DNA of 33,085 bases from contig JAEYFY010000057.1 of the NCBI GenBank assembly GCA_023454395.1, forward strand, positions 1 through 33,085. Direction: 5' to 3'. Numbering within the stretch: the first letter of the stretch is position 1; each line of letters opens with the position of its first letter. Shown one piece after another: positions 25,202-33,085 of the stretch. The notes beneath the pieces were generated by a model. That model was not told where the DNA came from and searched no databases. It worked only from the letters and a program-made list of their open reading frames with translations. Both the position numbers and the translations under genes were made by a program. Source of the DNA: Pseudomonadota bacterium (lineage in GTDB: Bacteria > Pseudomonadota > Gammaproteobacteria > Enterobacterales > Enterobacteriaceae).

Positions 25202-25508
25202 AACAAAATACACATTTTGTTACATATTAAAAATCTATGTACACTAGAACAGACTGGCTTTAGCGAGATTTCGGACATTTACGAAAGTGAATAATGTACG
25301 TAAATACACTTATAATGAGATACGAAAGCAGTAAATAACGCGTGAACAATTATTTTACGCGAAGTCACTTATCCTACGAGGATACAACGCCTTTTCTCTC
25401 CGCCCCTTCCTTTACTTCCTTTCAAAATTACTTAAGCTACTCTTATCAAATCGCAGTGCGCACTGGCTGATTTTTATCGAAAGGACTTCAACAAAATGAT
25501 TTGTTGAA
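25202..25508 (+). promoter_or_regulatory. Structured leader/promoter region of the hcp-vgrG-Rhs operon
   Basis: This stretch upstream of hcp holds at least five perfect dyads: AACAAAAT / ATTTTGTT (25202-25209, 25214-25221), ATTTACG / CGTAAAT (25277-25283, 25299-25305), TATCCT / AGGATA around ACG (25370-25384), CAGTGCGCACTG (25454-25465) and TTCAACAAA / TTTGTTGAA (25487-25495, 25500-25508). A CGCGT / ACGCG pair (25339-25343, 25357-25361) adds another. If transcription starts near the TATAAT at 25311-25316, most of this becomes a leader of about 220 bases. The first dyad would then be an operator and the others RNA hairpins (inference). Confidence 0.55.
25311..25316 (+). promoter_or_regulatory. 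Candidate -10 box TATAAT for the hcp operon
   Basis: A perfect TATAAT lies 226 bp upstream of the hcp ATG. The sequence 17 bases before it (TGAATA, 25288-25293) is a poor -35, so an activator may be needed. A second, weaker option is TTGTTA (25217-25222) with TACACT (25239-25244), which overlaps the AACAAAAT dyad. I saw no sigma-54 site (TGGC-N-TTGC pattern). Confidence 0.4.
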
Positions 25509-25541
25509 AAACGATTATTCACTGTAAATTAAGGACTTGCC

Positions 25542-26060
25542 ATGCCAACTCCATGCTATATCTCTATCGAAGGGAAAACTCAAGGTAACATCACTGCGGG
25601 CGCATTTACCGCAGAATCGGTCGGTAATATTTATGTTCAAGGCCACGAAGATGAAATGCTGGTACAAGCATTTTCTCACGTAGTGACAGTACCGACTGAT
25701 CCACAATCCGGTCAGCCTTCTGGTCAACGCGCCCATAAACCATTCCGTTTTACCGTGGCGTTAAACAAAGCGGTTCCTCTGCTATATAACGCCTTAGCTT
25801 CTGGCGAAATGCTGCCGAAAACCACGTTAAAATGGTATCGCACTTCGGTTGAAGGGAAACAAGAGCATTTCTTCACCACCACATTAACCGATGCGACTAT
25901 CGTCAACATCGATTGTCAAATGCCTCACTGTCAAGATCCAGCAAAATCAGACTTCACACAGTTAATCGAAGTCTCCCTTTCTTATCGCAAAATTGATTGG
26001 GAACACACAGTTGCAGGCACTTCAGGCTCTGACGACTGGCGTGCGCCTCTCGAAGGTTAA
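25542..26060 (+). CDS. hcp: Hcp (TssD) tube protein
   Basis: A 172-residue Hcp. Family features run through it: MPTPCYISIEGKTQGNITAG at the N-terminus, then VQAFSHVVTVPTD, GQRAHKPFRFTVALNKAVPLLYNALASGEMLPKTTLKWYR, EHFFTTTLTDATIVNIDCQMPHC and the terminal LSYRKIDWEH. Hcp hexamers stack into the expelled tube and can carry small effectors. AAGGA at 25531-25535 is six bases before the ATG. Codon use and GC content are higher than in the flanking intergenic DNA, as expected for a highly expressed gene. A hairpin separates it from vgrG. No other hcp gene is seen in the window, so it may supply tube subunits for the whole apparatus. Confidence 0.97.
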   Translation: MPTPCYISIEGKTQGNITAGAFTAESVGNIYVQGHEDEMLVQAFSHVVTVPTDPQSGQPSGQRAHKPFRFTVALNKAVPLLYNALASGEMLPKTTLKWYRTSVEGKQEHFFTTTLTDATIVNIDCQMPHCQDPAKSDFTQLIEVSLSYRKIDWEHTVAGTSGSDDWRAPLEG

Positions 26061-26070
26061 TCCTTCTTTT

Positions 26071-26096
26071 CACCTACACGCCTTGGTGTGTAGGTG
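26071..26096 (+). terminator. Hairpin between hcp and vgrG, partial terminator or mRNA stabiliser
   Basis: CACCTACAC (26071-26079) pairs with GTGTAGGTG (26088-26096), loop of eight bases, followed by TTTCTTTGCGTTTTC. The T-run is broken, so termination would be partial, giving far more hcp than vgrG transcript, a sensible ratio for tube versus spike. Confidence 0.6.
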
Positions 26097-26162
26097 TTTC
26101 TTTGCGTTTTCTTAATGGATAAAAACAAGCGGTAGCTTGCTCAGTGGATATTGGAGCGAATG

Positions 26163-28283
26163 ATGTTTGCGAAAGATAAAAAAAATAATTCGACCTCTCA
26201 ACTTGGTGGATTAAAGAAGAAAGCGCTCGACAAAGCGCAAGCGTTAGCAATTTCTAAAGCAACCTCAGCCCTTTCAGACTCTACTCAGCAAGCCATCGCC
26301 ACAGCTCAGACGGCACAACAAGGGCTTTCGCAAGCCTCATCCATGGCATCTCAAGCCTCAGCGCTTATTCCTGGCGGTGGTTTTACGGGAGGAGTAAAAA
26401 GCGACGATATGCCCGGGCTAACCTTCTCTGAAGGATTAGCTAAAAATAAAGCCTATGCACAACTGTTAGATTCGCTATTAGGTGCGGTATCACCTTCGGG
26501 TTTAGTTTTCACCTGCCAAATTGCCGGATTGCCTGAAAGCACCTTTCAAGTCACTGAATTTAACTTAAACGAAGGGTTATCACGTTTATTTTCGCTCTCC
26601 ATTAGCGCGGTTACCACCTTGCCTTTCATCGATTTTCAATCACTGTTAGGTGTGGCGTCCTCGTTAACCGTAAAACGCAATGGTAAAGAAGTCCGCACCG
26701 TGCGCGGAATATTAGCGGGCGCGGTGCAAGGCAATACTGATGGTGTAAAAACGTGGTATCACTTTGATATTCGCCCTGAAATGTGGGTAATGACGCTGAA
26801 TCAAGACAGCCGTATTTTTCAGCATAAAAAAGTGCCTGAGATTTTAAAAACGCTGTTAGAAGAAGCCCATATCAAAGCAGACAGCAAATTTTACCGTGAT
26901 GATTTACACCAAAAACGCCCTTATACCACACAAAAACGGGAATCCGCCTATGCGTTTTGGTGCCGTTTAGCTTTTGAAGAAGGGATTAACTTTTGGTTTG
27001 AAGAGAACCAACTGTTTTATAGCGATGAACATATGGGGATGACTGCGGGCATTCACCTGACCTATAACCCTCAAGCGGAAAGCGATATTACCGACAGCAC
27101 GGCAACCACATGGCAATACGGTGAATATCTCTGTGTTGATGAAACCATTCAAAAAGACAATAACTTTATCCGCCCTTCTTACCCGTTAGCCCATCAAGCC
27201 AAATTAGAAAAAGGCGGGCAGCATAGTGTGTTTGAAAGCTATGGACGTTTTCAAGAAGATGCACAAGCAGCACCTCTCACCGCCATACGTTTTGAACAAC
27301 TGCGCAACGGCAGTCGTGTTGGACGCGCCAGCACCAACTGTTTTGCCTTAATGCCGGGCAAGATTTTCTCGCTAAGCAACCACCCTAATTTAATGATGAA
27401 TGACAACTGGCAAGTTATTCAAGTTTCGCATCATGGTGTACAGCCGTTAGCGGATAACGGTGGTGGCGAAGGGACTCAACTGTCTAATAGCGTCGAATTT
27501 ATTCCCGCTACGCAAGAATGGCGTCCTCCACATCATTATAAACCCACTGCCGATGGCGATGAAGTTGCCACTGTGGTGGGTCCTCCAGATGAAGAGATTT
27601 ACGTCAACGAAGTGGGTGCGGTGAAGGTCTATTTTCATTGGGATCGCTATGGCAAACCCGATCACAGTGCCTCGTGTTGGGTGCGCGTGGCGATGGGTTG
27701 GAATGGTAATGGCTATGGTTTTTCTGCCGTACCACGTATCGGGCAAGAGGTGATTGTCTCTTATTTAAATGGCGATATTGATAGACCGATTATCACGGGT
27801 TGTACCTATAACGGTCGCAACGCGCCACCGTTGAAATTTCCTGAAAATATGACTCGCACCACAATCAAAACCAAAACCCATAAGGGTGATGGCTTTAATG
27901 AACTGCGCTTTGAAGATGCCGGCGGTAAGCAGGAGATTTTTATTCATGCGCAAAAGGATATGAATACCGTGGTGCTTAACAATCGCACGACGCATGTACT
28001 TAATAGCCACGCTGAAATTATCGATAAAAATCAAGAAATGGTGGTGAAAGGTAATCGTACTGAAACCATTAATGAAAATAACACTGAATCGGTTGGTCAA
28101 CATAAAAAAATCAGTGTGGGTAATACGTTAGCCATCGATGTAGGGGATGCCCTTGAACTGCGTTGCGGTGCCAGCGTGCTTAGGATGGACAGCGCAGGTC
28201 ATATCACCATTAATGGCACAGAATTTAGCTTTGAAGCCTCAGGTCCGGTGCAGATCTCGGGCAAAGATGTCGATATCAACTAG
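26163..28283 (+). CDS. vgrG: VgrG spike protein with long N-terminal extension
   Basis: A spike protein of about 706 residues. Unlike ordinary VgrGs it has about 95 extra residues before the base domain: a Lys-rich start, then an Ala/Gln/Ser-rich helical stretch (ALAISKATSALSDSTQQAIA and following) and a Gly-rich hinge (IPGGGFTGG). The gp27-like base follows (SGLVFTCQIAGLPESTFQVT; LLEEAHIKADSKFY; RESAYAFWCRLAFEEGINFWF), then the gp5 OB region (AVKVYFHWDRYGKPDHSASCWVRV) and a C-terminal beta-helix with TxxxxNxxxxV-type repeats (NRTTHVLNSHAEIIDKNQEM). GGAG at 26153-26156 lies six bases before the ATG at 26163; an adjacent ATG at 26160 and a TTG at 26151 are in frame. Next in the operon come DUF2169 and the Rhs effector, its expected cargo. 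Confidence 0.95.
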   Translation: MFAKDKKNNSTSQLGGLKKKALDKAQALAISKATSALSDSTQQAIATAQTAQQGLSQASSMASQASALIPGGGFTGGVKSDDMPGLTFSEGLAKNKAYAQLLDSLLGAVSPSGLVFTCQIAGLPESTFQVTEFNLNEGLSRLFSLSISAVTTLPFIDFQSLLGVASSLTVKRNGKEVRTVRGILAGAVQGNTDGVKTWYHFDIRPEMWVMTLNQDSRIFQHKKVPEILKTLLEEAHIKADSKFYRDDLHQKRPYTTQKRESAYAFWCRLAFEEGINFWFEENQLFYSDEHMGMTAGIHLTYNPQAESDITDSTATTWQYGEYLCVDETIQKDNNFIRPSYPLAHQAKLEKGGQHSVFESYGRFQEDAQAAPLTAIRFEQLRNGSRVGRASTNCFALMPGKIFSLSNHPNLMMNDNWQVIQVSHHGVQPLADNGGGEGTQLSNSVEFIPATQEWRPPHHYKPTADGDEVATVVGPPDEEIYVNEVGAVKVYFHWDRYGKPDHSASCWVRVAMGWNGNGYGFSAVPRIGQEVIVSYLNGDIDRPIITGCTYNGRNAPPLKFPENMTRTTIKTKTHKGDGFNELRFEDAGGKQEIFIHAQKDMNTVVLNNRTTHVLNSHAEIIDKNQEMVVKGNRTETINENNTESVGQHKKISVGNTLAIDVGDALELRCGASVLRMDSAGHITINGTEFSFEASGPVQISGKDVDIN

Positions 28284-28292
28284 GGGTTTCGG

Positions 28293-29297
28293 ATGCTCGC
28301 TCACGTTATTAACCAGACTCCTTTTCCTCATTTTTCCTTTGAAAAACTGGGGTATAAAGATGAACATTGGCAAACTCTTGCAGTAAAAGTCACTTGTGAT
28401 TTTGATCCTCTCACGGGCAGATGTGACATTGCTGATGAGCAAAAAACACTCATTATGGCAGATATTTACCGCACAACGCCTGAAAATAGCAGTTTATTGC
28501 ACGAAACAGATCTTGTGTCTTATAAACCCAATGCTGAAATATATCTTGTGGGTACCGCCCGAACATTAGATGAAACGCCTTTAGCTCAATGGGAAACCGA
28601 GCTATCAATAGGTCAAATACACAAAAAATTGACCCTCAATGGCCCTCGTTATTGGGAACATCACCATGATTGGCAATTAAGCTCTCCACAGCTTATTTCT
28701 GCCTTACCGCTTATTTATGAGAATGCTTATGGTGGCAAGAATAGTCTTCAAGAAGCTTATGAGAAAAATCCGGTTGGTTTAGGTTGGTATGAGAGCCGCT
28801 ATCTTGATAAGGCACTTCAATACCCTGCTCCTCAAATTCACTATCCCCTTTCAGAACAAGCATTCCACCTGAATAAACCGTGGGATGTCGCGGGCTATGG
28901 GCAATATAGTCGTTGGTGGCAACAACGATCACAATTTGCAGGTACCTATAAAGACGAATGGCTCAATCAAATAAAGCCTTATTATCCTGATGATTTTAAG
29001 TCTGATTTCTTTATGAGTACGCCAGCAGATCAGCATCAACAAGGCTTTTTTGTGGGTAATGAAACCCTCTCATTAAGCGGTTTTTTCGCACAAACACCTC
29101 GTGTAGACCTTGTTTTACCTCATATTGGTTTTGTTGCCATTCCTTATTTGTCTCATTCAGAAGCCCCCTATGAGTTATTAAAGCTAGACACAATATGTGT
29201 ATCACTTGATGAACAAAAACTATACCTAACATGGCGTTATCGCCAATTAATTTCGACGATGGAAAGCACGCTGCAACTTCAGGCTTATAAGTTGTAA
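28293..29297 (+). CDS. DUF2169 effector chaperone/adaptor for the Rhs protein
   Basis: A 334-residue DUF2169 protein: LAVKVTCDFDPLTGRCDIADEQ, the tandem beta region with DLVSYKPNAEIYLVGTA, then PLIYENAYGG and KNPVGLGWY, all typical. DUF2169 proteins are linked to PAAR/Rhs effectors in T6SS operons and are thought to help load them on VgrG. It starts 9 bp after vgrG, with AGGGG six bases before the ATG, and ends 14 bp before the Rhs start. The three genes therefore form one loading unit with hcp upstream. In Proteus, hcp-vgrG-DUF2169-type orders occur in self-recognition loci (family knowledge). Confidence 0.9.
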   Translation: MLAHVINQTPFPHFSFEKLGYKDEHWQTLAVKVTCDFDPLTGRCDIADEQKTLIMADIYRTTPENSSLLHETDLVSYKPNAEIYLVGTARTLDETPLAQWETELSIGQIHKKLTLNGPRYWEHHHDWQLSSPQLISALPLIYENAYGGKNSLQEAYEKNPVGLGWYESRYLDKALQYPAPQIHYPLSEQAFHLNKPWDVAGYGQYSRWWQQRSQFAGTYKDEWLNQIKPYYPDDFKSDFFMSTPADQHQQGFFVGNETLSLSGFFAQTPRVDLVLPHIGFVAIPYLSHSEAPYELLKLDTICVSLDEQKLYLTWRYRQLISTMESTLQLQAYKL

Positions 29298-29311
29298 TAA
29301 GGATATTACTC

Positions 29312-32300
29312 ATGACAAAAAAAATCGTCGGGAATAAAAATGCCGATTACTGCGTTATCGCCACAGGTCCTGATGTTTGCCAAGTGGGCAACGTTGTTGT
29401 TCCCTTTGACAGTTTTCAACAACTCAGTGCAGAAGAAACCTATGTTTCTACGGTACGTGTGAATGGTGTTCCTACATTAACGGTGGGAAGTGTGATTAAA
29501 GGAACACAGGGAAACGCAGGCACTGGCATTGTTTCAGGCACCAGCTTAGGACGTGGAAACTGTATTATCACCAGTGGATCGCCTTCTGTGCGTTTTTGTG
29601 GACAATCGGCTGCTTTTCATGGCTCTGACGTCATGATGAACAACAATAATGTACCGGGTCGCCTCTATTCTGAAGAAAAAGCCCTACAAAAAGCCAATGA
29701 AGCCACGGAAATTTCTGCTGAAGCACCACCAGAAAAAAAACGTCCAGACCAGATGTCCTATCAAGAGCTGAAACGCTTGATGGATGATTCTTATCATGAA
29801 GCAGAATTAATCGGTGGAAAAAACTTACCCGATACCACCATAGGCGCAGGAAAAGGCTTTTTAAATGGTTTAATTGGTTTGGTTGAAACCGTTTCCAAAG
29901 CCAATGCCGTCAGTGCGTCCTATCAAATGGAATCGCAAGCCTATGGTCCTGCAACATGGTTTATGTCAGAAGAAGGAAAACAGCAATACACTGAAACAAT
30001 GACGTCACTTGCTCATGAAATGCGCAAAGAGGAAAACTTACCTCAATTTGAACGGCTAAAATACGACAACCAAGCACAAGAATCAGGTGCCTTAATAGAA
30101 GAAGTGGGTGAATACGTTTTTCTCACCAAAGCGGCAGCCAGCTTACTACAAAATGGCATTAAAGCATTACCCCGTCTCATTCGAAAAGATCCACCTCCGC
30201 CGAAAGAAGCCACGGTATTAACCAAACCACAGGGTGAAAATAGCGCCAATATAAAGCCCAATAAATCCTGCAACAGTAAAGCGGTCTGTGAATCCGATCC
30301 TGTTAACGTTGCCACAGGCGATTTTATTCAAGTTTGGGAAGTGCTCTCCGTTTCAGGGTTGTTGCCCATTTCATTACAACGAACCTATCGTTCAACAGGT
30401 ACGGCATCCGGCTTATTTGGTCCCAAATGGACAGATAACTGGTCGATATTTTTAGAAATTCAATCGGATAATATTATTTATCACAATGAGGAAGGGGCGC
30501 AAATCACCTATCCTTATACAGATAACCATCTCAATATCCGTAATACTTATTATCCTCATGTTCTGCTCTCTGGTGATATAAAAGCTAACATTAGTTTATT
30601 CGACAATCGCACCCAGTTAACACATCATTTCAACCATATCGATGGATCTTATCGACGTCTCTCTGCCATTACAGATAATAATCATCAACGTATTGATTTT
30701 ATTTACAACGAACAACATCAATTAATCTCTGTATCACGTAATGGTATTACAGCGCTTTACTTGGGCTATCATTCTCATCGATTAAGTCATATTACCTTAG
30801 CCAATAAGGTTATCTCTCAGCCTTTAGTCAGTTGTCAGTATGATAAACAAGGTTATTTGAGTGAATGTAATGCTTATCAGCAGAATCACTTATGGCATGA
30901 ATATACTGCCGAAGGTTTTATGTCTCGTTGGCATGATACAGACCAAACGGATTATTACCTTGAATATGACAAATATGGCAGAGCGATAAAAAACAGCTCA
31001 CCTTCCGGTTATTGGTGTGGTGGTTTTATTTATGATGATGTTCATAAGATGACCACCTATTTCAACGATGAAGGAGAACAATCTTACTATTATTATAATG
31101 ATGCAGGTCTTGTTACACATGCAATTGATGCATTAGGGCGTGAAACCAAAACACAATGGCATAATAATCAAAAAATAAGTGAAACCAATGCATTAGGGCA
31201 AACAACTGCTTATCTCTATCATTATGATGGCAATATTGCACAAATTACCTTTCCCGATGAGCGTTCCATTGAGTATCAATATAATACTCAAGGTCAATTG
31301 ATAGAATATGTCTCCCCCTTTGGCGATAAATGGCAACTGACCTACGACGACAAAGGTAATTTAACCACAGTGACCGATCCGCAAGGTCGCCAACAAGCCT
31401 ATGAATACAGCCAACATGGCGAACTGCTTAAAGCTATTCAACCGAATGGTGCACAGTGGCAGTATGAATATAACCAAGCGAATCAATTAATAAAAAGCAC
31501 CAACCCTTATCAACACAGTACCGAATACCAAAGCGATGAGTTAGGTCGATTACTGCAAGTCACCAATGCACTAAACCACACCACTCGCTATCAATACAGC
31601 AAAGAGCATGATGGTGTTAACGGCAGTCTCAGCGATATTTTACTGCCTGATGATATTCATCAACATATTGAATATGACAGCGAACGCCGTGTTGTCGCCG
31701 TCACCGATGGCGAAGGCAAAACTACGCGCTATCGTTACGGTGCTTTTGATTTATTACTTGCCACAATACGCCCTGATGGGACGGAAATTCGCTTTGAATA
31801 TGACTCACTCACACGACTGAAAAAAGTCATCAACGCCACAGGGGATGTCTATTCTTATGAACGTGATAAAGCCGGTCAAATCATTCGTGAAGTAGATTTT
31901 GCAGGACGTGAAATTCAATACCGTTACGACCGCTTAGGGCGACGTATTGCAACTCGTTATCCCGATAATCATGAACTCCGTTATCATTATGATGAGACAG
32001 GGTTAGTTACCGAACAAAGCATTTGGCTGGCTGATGGTATCGAGCATAAATGCCTTTCTACCACCACGTATCAATACAATGAACGTTTGCAACTTATTCG
32101 TGCCACCAATCCTGATTCCGTAGTGGAATTTGAGTATGATGACCAAGGGCATTTGTGTTGCGAGCGCATTAATGGGCAAGAGATTAAGCATCAATGGGAT
32201 GAAGAGCACGATACCCTCACCCAAACCCGCTTTGGTGAGCGTGAGCTTAATTATGCTTTCGGTCAACTCCATGAACTGACCTCGCTGCAAGTCAACCAAC

Positions 32301-33085
32301 ATGCGCCATTGCAGTTTAGTTATAACGCACTGGGACAAGAGTTTTTACGCCAAAGCCAAGCGGGTTTTGCTAATTCGAGCCATTACACCGCCACTGGCTT
32401 ATTAGCCCATCAACGTGCAGGACGGGGAACGGAGTCCTTTTTACAATCGCTACACGATAATCCGCTTCAACCGCCAATATCGACCGATGTTCACCGAGGT
32501 TATCAATACGATAAAGCTTTTAATCTGGTCAATATCGACGATGTTCGCTGGAACCGTACACAATATCGCTATAACACCAACGACCAAATTGTTGAAACCC
32601 AATACAGCAACCAGTTTGAACGTCAAAGCGAGAAGTTTCAGTACGATAGCAATCTCAATATCACCGAGCACCAGTTTATCCCATCTGATGCACAAGGTGC
32701 CTTTTTGCAACTGGCGCAACAGCAACAAAAAGGGCGTGTCACTCGTCGTATCACAGCCAAAGGTTATCAAGACTATCATTACGACATTAATGGTCGATTA
32801 ACACAAAAAGTGGTTTATCAGCACGGTTTTCGGGCGAAAACGTGGTATTACCAATGGAATACCCTTAACCAACTTATCGCCTGTTTTAATCCTGAGGGGG
32901 AATGTTGGCGTTATACTTACGATGCTTTTGGCAGAAGGCTTAATAAAAGTAAAGTGGTCGATAATCGCCCTACGCCACCTTTAAGCTCGCCCTTTAAAGA
33001 TAAACGCGTTCAGCGTGTGGATTACCTGTGGTCGGGCAACCAGATGGTGCAAGAAACCCCGATTTATGCCGATGGCACCCCTGCT
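29312..33085 (+). CDS. PAAR-like Rhs effector, 3' end beyond the window
   Basis: An open frame of exactly 1258 codons reaching the right edge without a stop. The start ATG has AAGGA eight bases upstream (29299-29303). The N-terminal 130 or so residues are a DUF4150 PAAR-like domain (VGNVVVPFDSFQQL, TSLGRGNCIITSGSPSVRFCGQ, HGSDVMMNNNNVPG). A linker with GAGKGFLNGLIGLVETV follows. The Rhs shell begins near residue 329 (ESDPVNVATGDFIQVWEV, then LQRTYRST) and continues as YD repeats (QYNTQGQLIEYVSPFGDKW; YEYSQHGELLKAIQPNG; YRYDRLGRRIATRYPDNH) to the conserved LWSGNQMVQETP at the edge. The C-terminal toxin, normally cut off at PxxxxDPxGL, is outside, so its activity cannot be judged here. The paired immunity gene should follow. 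Confidence 0.95.
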   Translation, partial: MTKKIVGNKNADYCVIATGPDVCQVGNVVVPFDSFQQLSAEETYVSTVRVNGVPTLTVGSVIKGTQGNAGTGIVSGTSLGRGNCIITSGSPSVRFCGQSAAFHGSDVMMNNNNVPGRLYSEEKALQKANEATEISAEAPPEKKRPDQMSYQELKRLMDDSYHEAELIGGKNLPDTTIGAGKGFLNGLIGLVETVSKANAVSASYQMESQAYGPATWFMSEEGKQQYTETMTSLAHEMRKEENLPQFERLKYDNQAQESGALIEEVGEYVFLTKAAASLLQNGIKALPRLIRKDPPPPKEATVLTKPQGENSANIKPNKSCNSKAVCESDPVNVATGDFIQVWEVLSVSGLLPISLQRTYRSTGTASGLFGPKWTDNWSIFLEIQSDNIIYHNEEGAQITYPYTDNHLNIRNTYYPHVLLSGDIKANISLFDNRTQLTHHFNHIDGSYRRLSAITDNNHQRIDFIYNEQHQLISVSRNGITALYLGYHSHRLSHITLANKVISQPLVSCQYDKQGYLSECNAYQQNHLWHEYTAEGFMSRWHDTDQTDYYLEYDKYGRAIKNSSPSGYWCGGFIYDDVHKMTTYFNDEGEQSYYYYNDAGLVTHAIDALGRETKTQWHNNQKISETNALGQTTAYLYHYDGNIAQITFPDERSIEYQYNTQGQLIEYVSPFGDKWQLTYDDKGNLTTVTDPQGRQQAYEYSQHGELLKAIQPNGAQWQYEYNQANQLIKSTNPYQHSTEYQSDELGRLLQVTNALNHTTRYQYSKEHDGVNGSLSDILLPDDIHQHIEYDSERRVVAVTDGEGKTTRYRYGAFDLLLATIRPDGTEIRFEYDSLTRLKKVINATGDVYSYERDKAGQIIREVDFAGREIQYRYDRLGRRIATRYPDNHELRYHYDETGLVTEQSIWLADGIEHKCLSTTTYQYNERLQLIRATNPDSVVEFEYDDQGHLCCERINGQEIKHQWDEEHDTLTQTRFGERELNYAFGQLHELTSLQVNQHAPLQFSYNALGQEFLRQSQAGFANSSHYTATGLLAHQRAGRGTESFLQSLHDNPLQPPISTDVHRGYQYDKAFNLVNIDDVRWNRTQYRYNTNDQIVETQYSNQFERQSEKFQYDSNLNITEHQFIPSDAQGAFLQLAQQQQKGRVTRRITAKGYQDYHYDINGRLTQKVVYQHGFRAKTWYYQWNTLNQLIACFNPEGECWRYTYDAFGRRLNKSKVVDNRPTPPLSSPFKDKRVQRVDYLWSGNQMVQETPIYADGTPA

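Noticed and set aside
25441..25480. Possible sigma-54 promoter for hcp (TGGC at 25464 and at 25256)
   Set aside because: No TTGC-type -12 element at the required spacing follows either TGGC, so a sigma-54 site is not supported.
27447..28103. Minus-strand frames of 99 and 112 codons within the second vgrG
   Set aside because: They are opposite the VgrG beta-helix coding sequence, have no Shine-Dalgarno and no recognisable protein features.
32415..32801. 128-codon plus-strand frame and opposite frames at 32003-32338 and 32450-32779
   Set aside because: They lie inside the Rhs gene in other frames. Their sequence shows no family features, while the Rhs frame gives clean YD repeats across the same bases.

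Overview
The window is part of a type VI secretion system (T6SS) locus from a Proteus-group enterobacterium, most likely the P. vulgaris/penneri/hauseri side of the genus. The evidence is an AT-rich base composition and a gene at 23152-24567 (minus) that encodes the Proteus membrane L-amino-acid deaminase almost residue for residue as I remember that family. I saw no rRNA, tRNA, CRISPR array, insertion sequence or replication origin.

Region 1 (1-8648) is an effector island on the plus strand. It holds a Tle1-type (DUF2235) phospholipase cut by the left edge, a VgrG spike, a DUF4123 adaptor, a small PAAR tip, a DUF3304 lipoprotein (likely immunity) and a second, complete Tle1 paralog whose start overlaps the lipoprotein gene. 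Region 2 (8705-20839) is the structural operon: an uncharacterised two-TM membrane protein, TssM, TssA, TssF, TssG, TssJ, TssE, a TagA/VasL-type TssA-like membrane protein and a terminal lipoprotein of unknown role. Genes are packed tightly, with overlaps at orfX/tssM, tssF/tssG and tssG/tssJ. TssB, TssC, TssH, TssK and TssL are not in the window and presumably lie to the left.

Region 3 (20840-25201) is very AT-rich and carries scattered genes: an exported ankyrin-repeat protein, a divergent XRE-family regulator, the L-amino-acid deaminase and a possible 35-residue peptide with a perfect Shine-Dalgarno. Three of its intergenic spaces share an AACTATTnGTA motif, and a perfect 16-bp palindrome sits upstream of the regulator.

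Region 4 (25202-33085) is a second secretion and effector operon. A long leader full of palindromes precedes hcp, then a hairpin, a VgrG with a long N-terminal extension, a DUF2169 chaperone/adaptor and a PAAR-like Rhs effector. The Rhs frame is open through the right edge, so its C-terminal toxin and immunity gene are outside the window. The layout resembles the Proteus self-recognition loci of the hcp-vgrG-DUF2169-Rhs kind (idr-type).

Together: the Tss proteins build the membrane complex (TssJ, TssM), baseplate (TssE, TssF, TssG, TssA) and sheath-length control (TagA-like). Hcp forms the tube, VgrG and PAAR the tip, and the two effector modules (Tle1 lipases through DUF4123; Rhs through DUF2169) provide the toxic cargo. 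The most interesting unexplained items are the structured hcp leader, the thiolase-like orphan next to tssM, the G8 tract inside a lipase active site, the shared intergenic motif around the XRE gene and the orphan periplasmic ankyrin protein.
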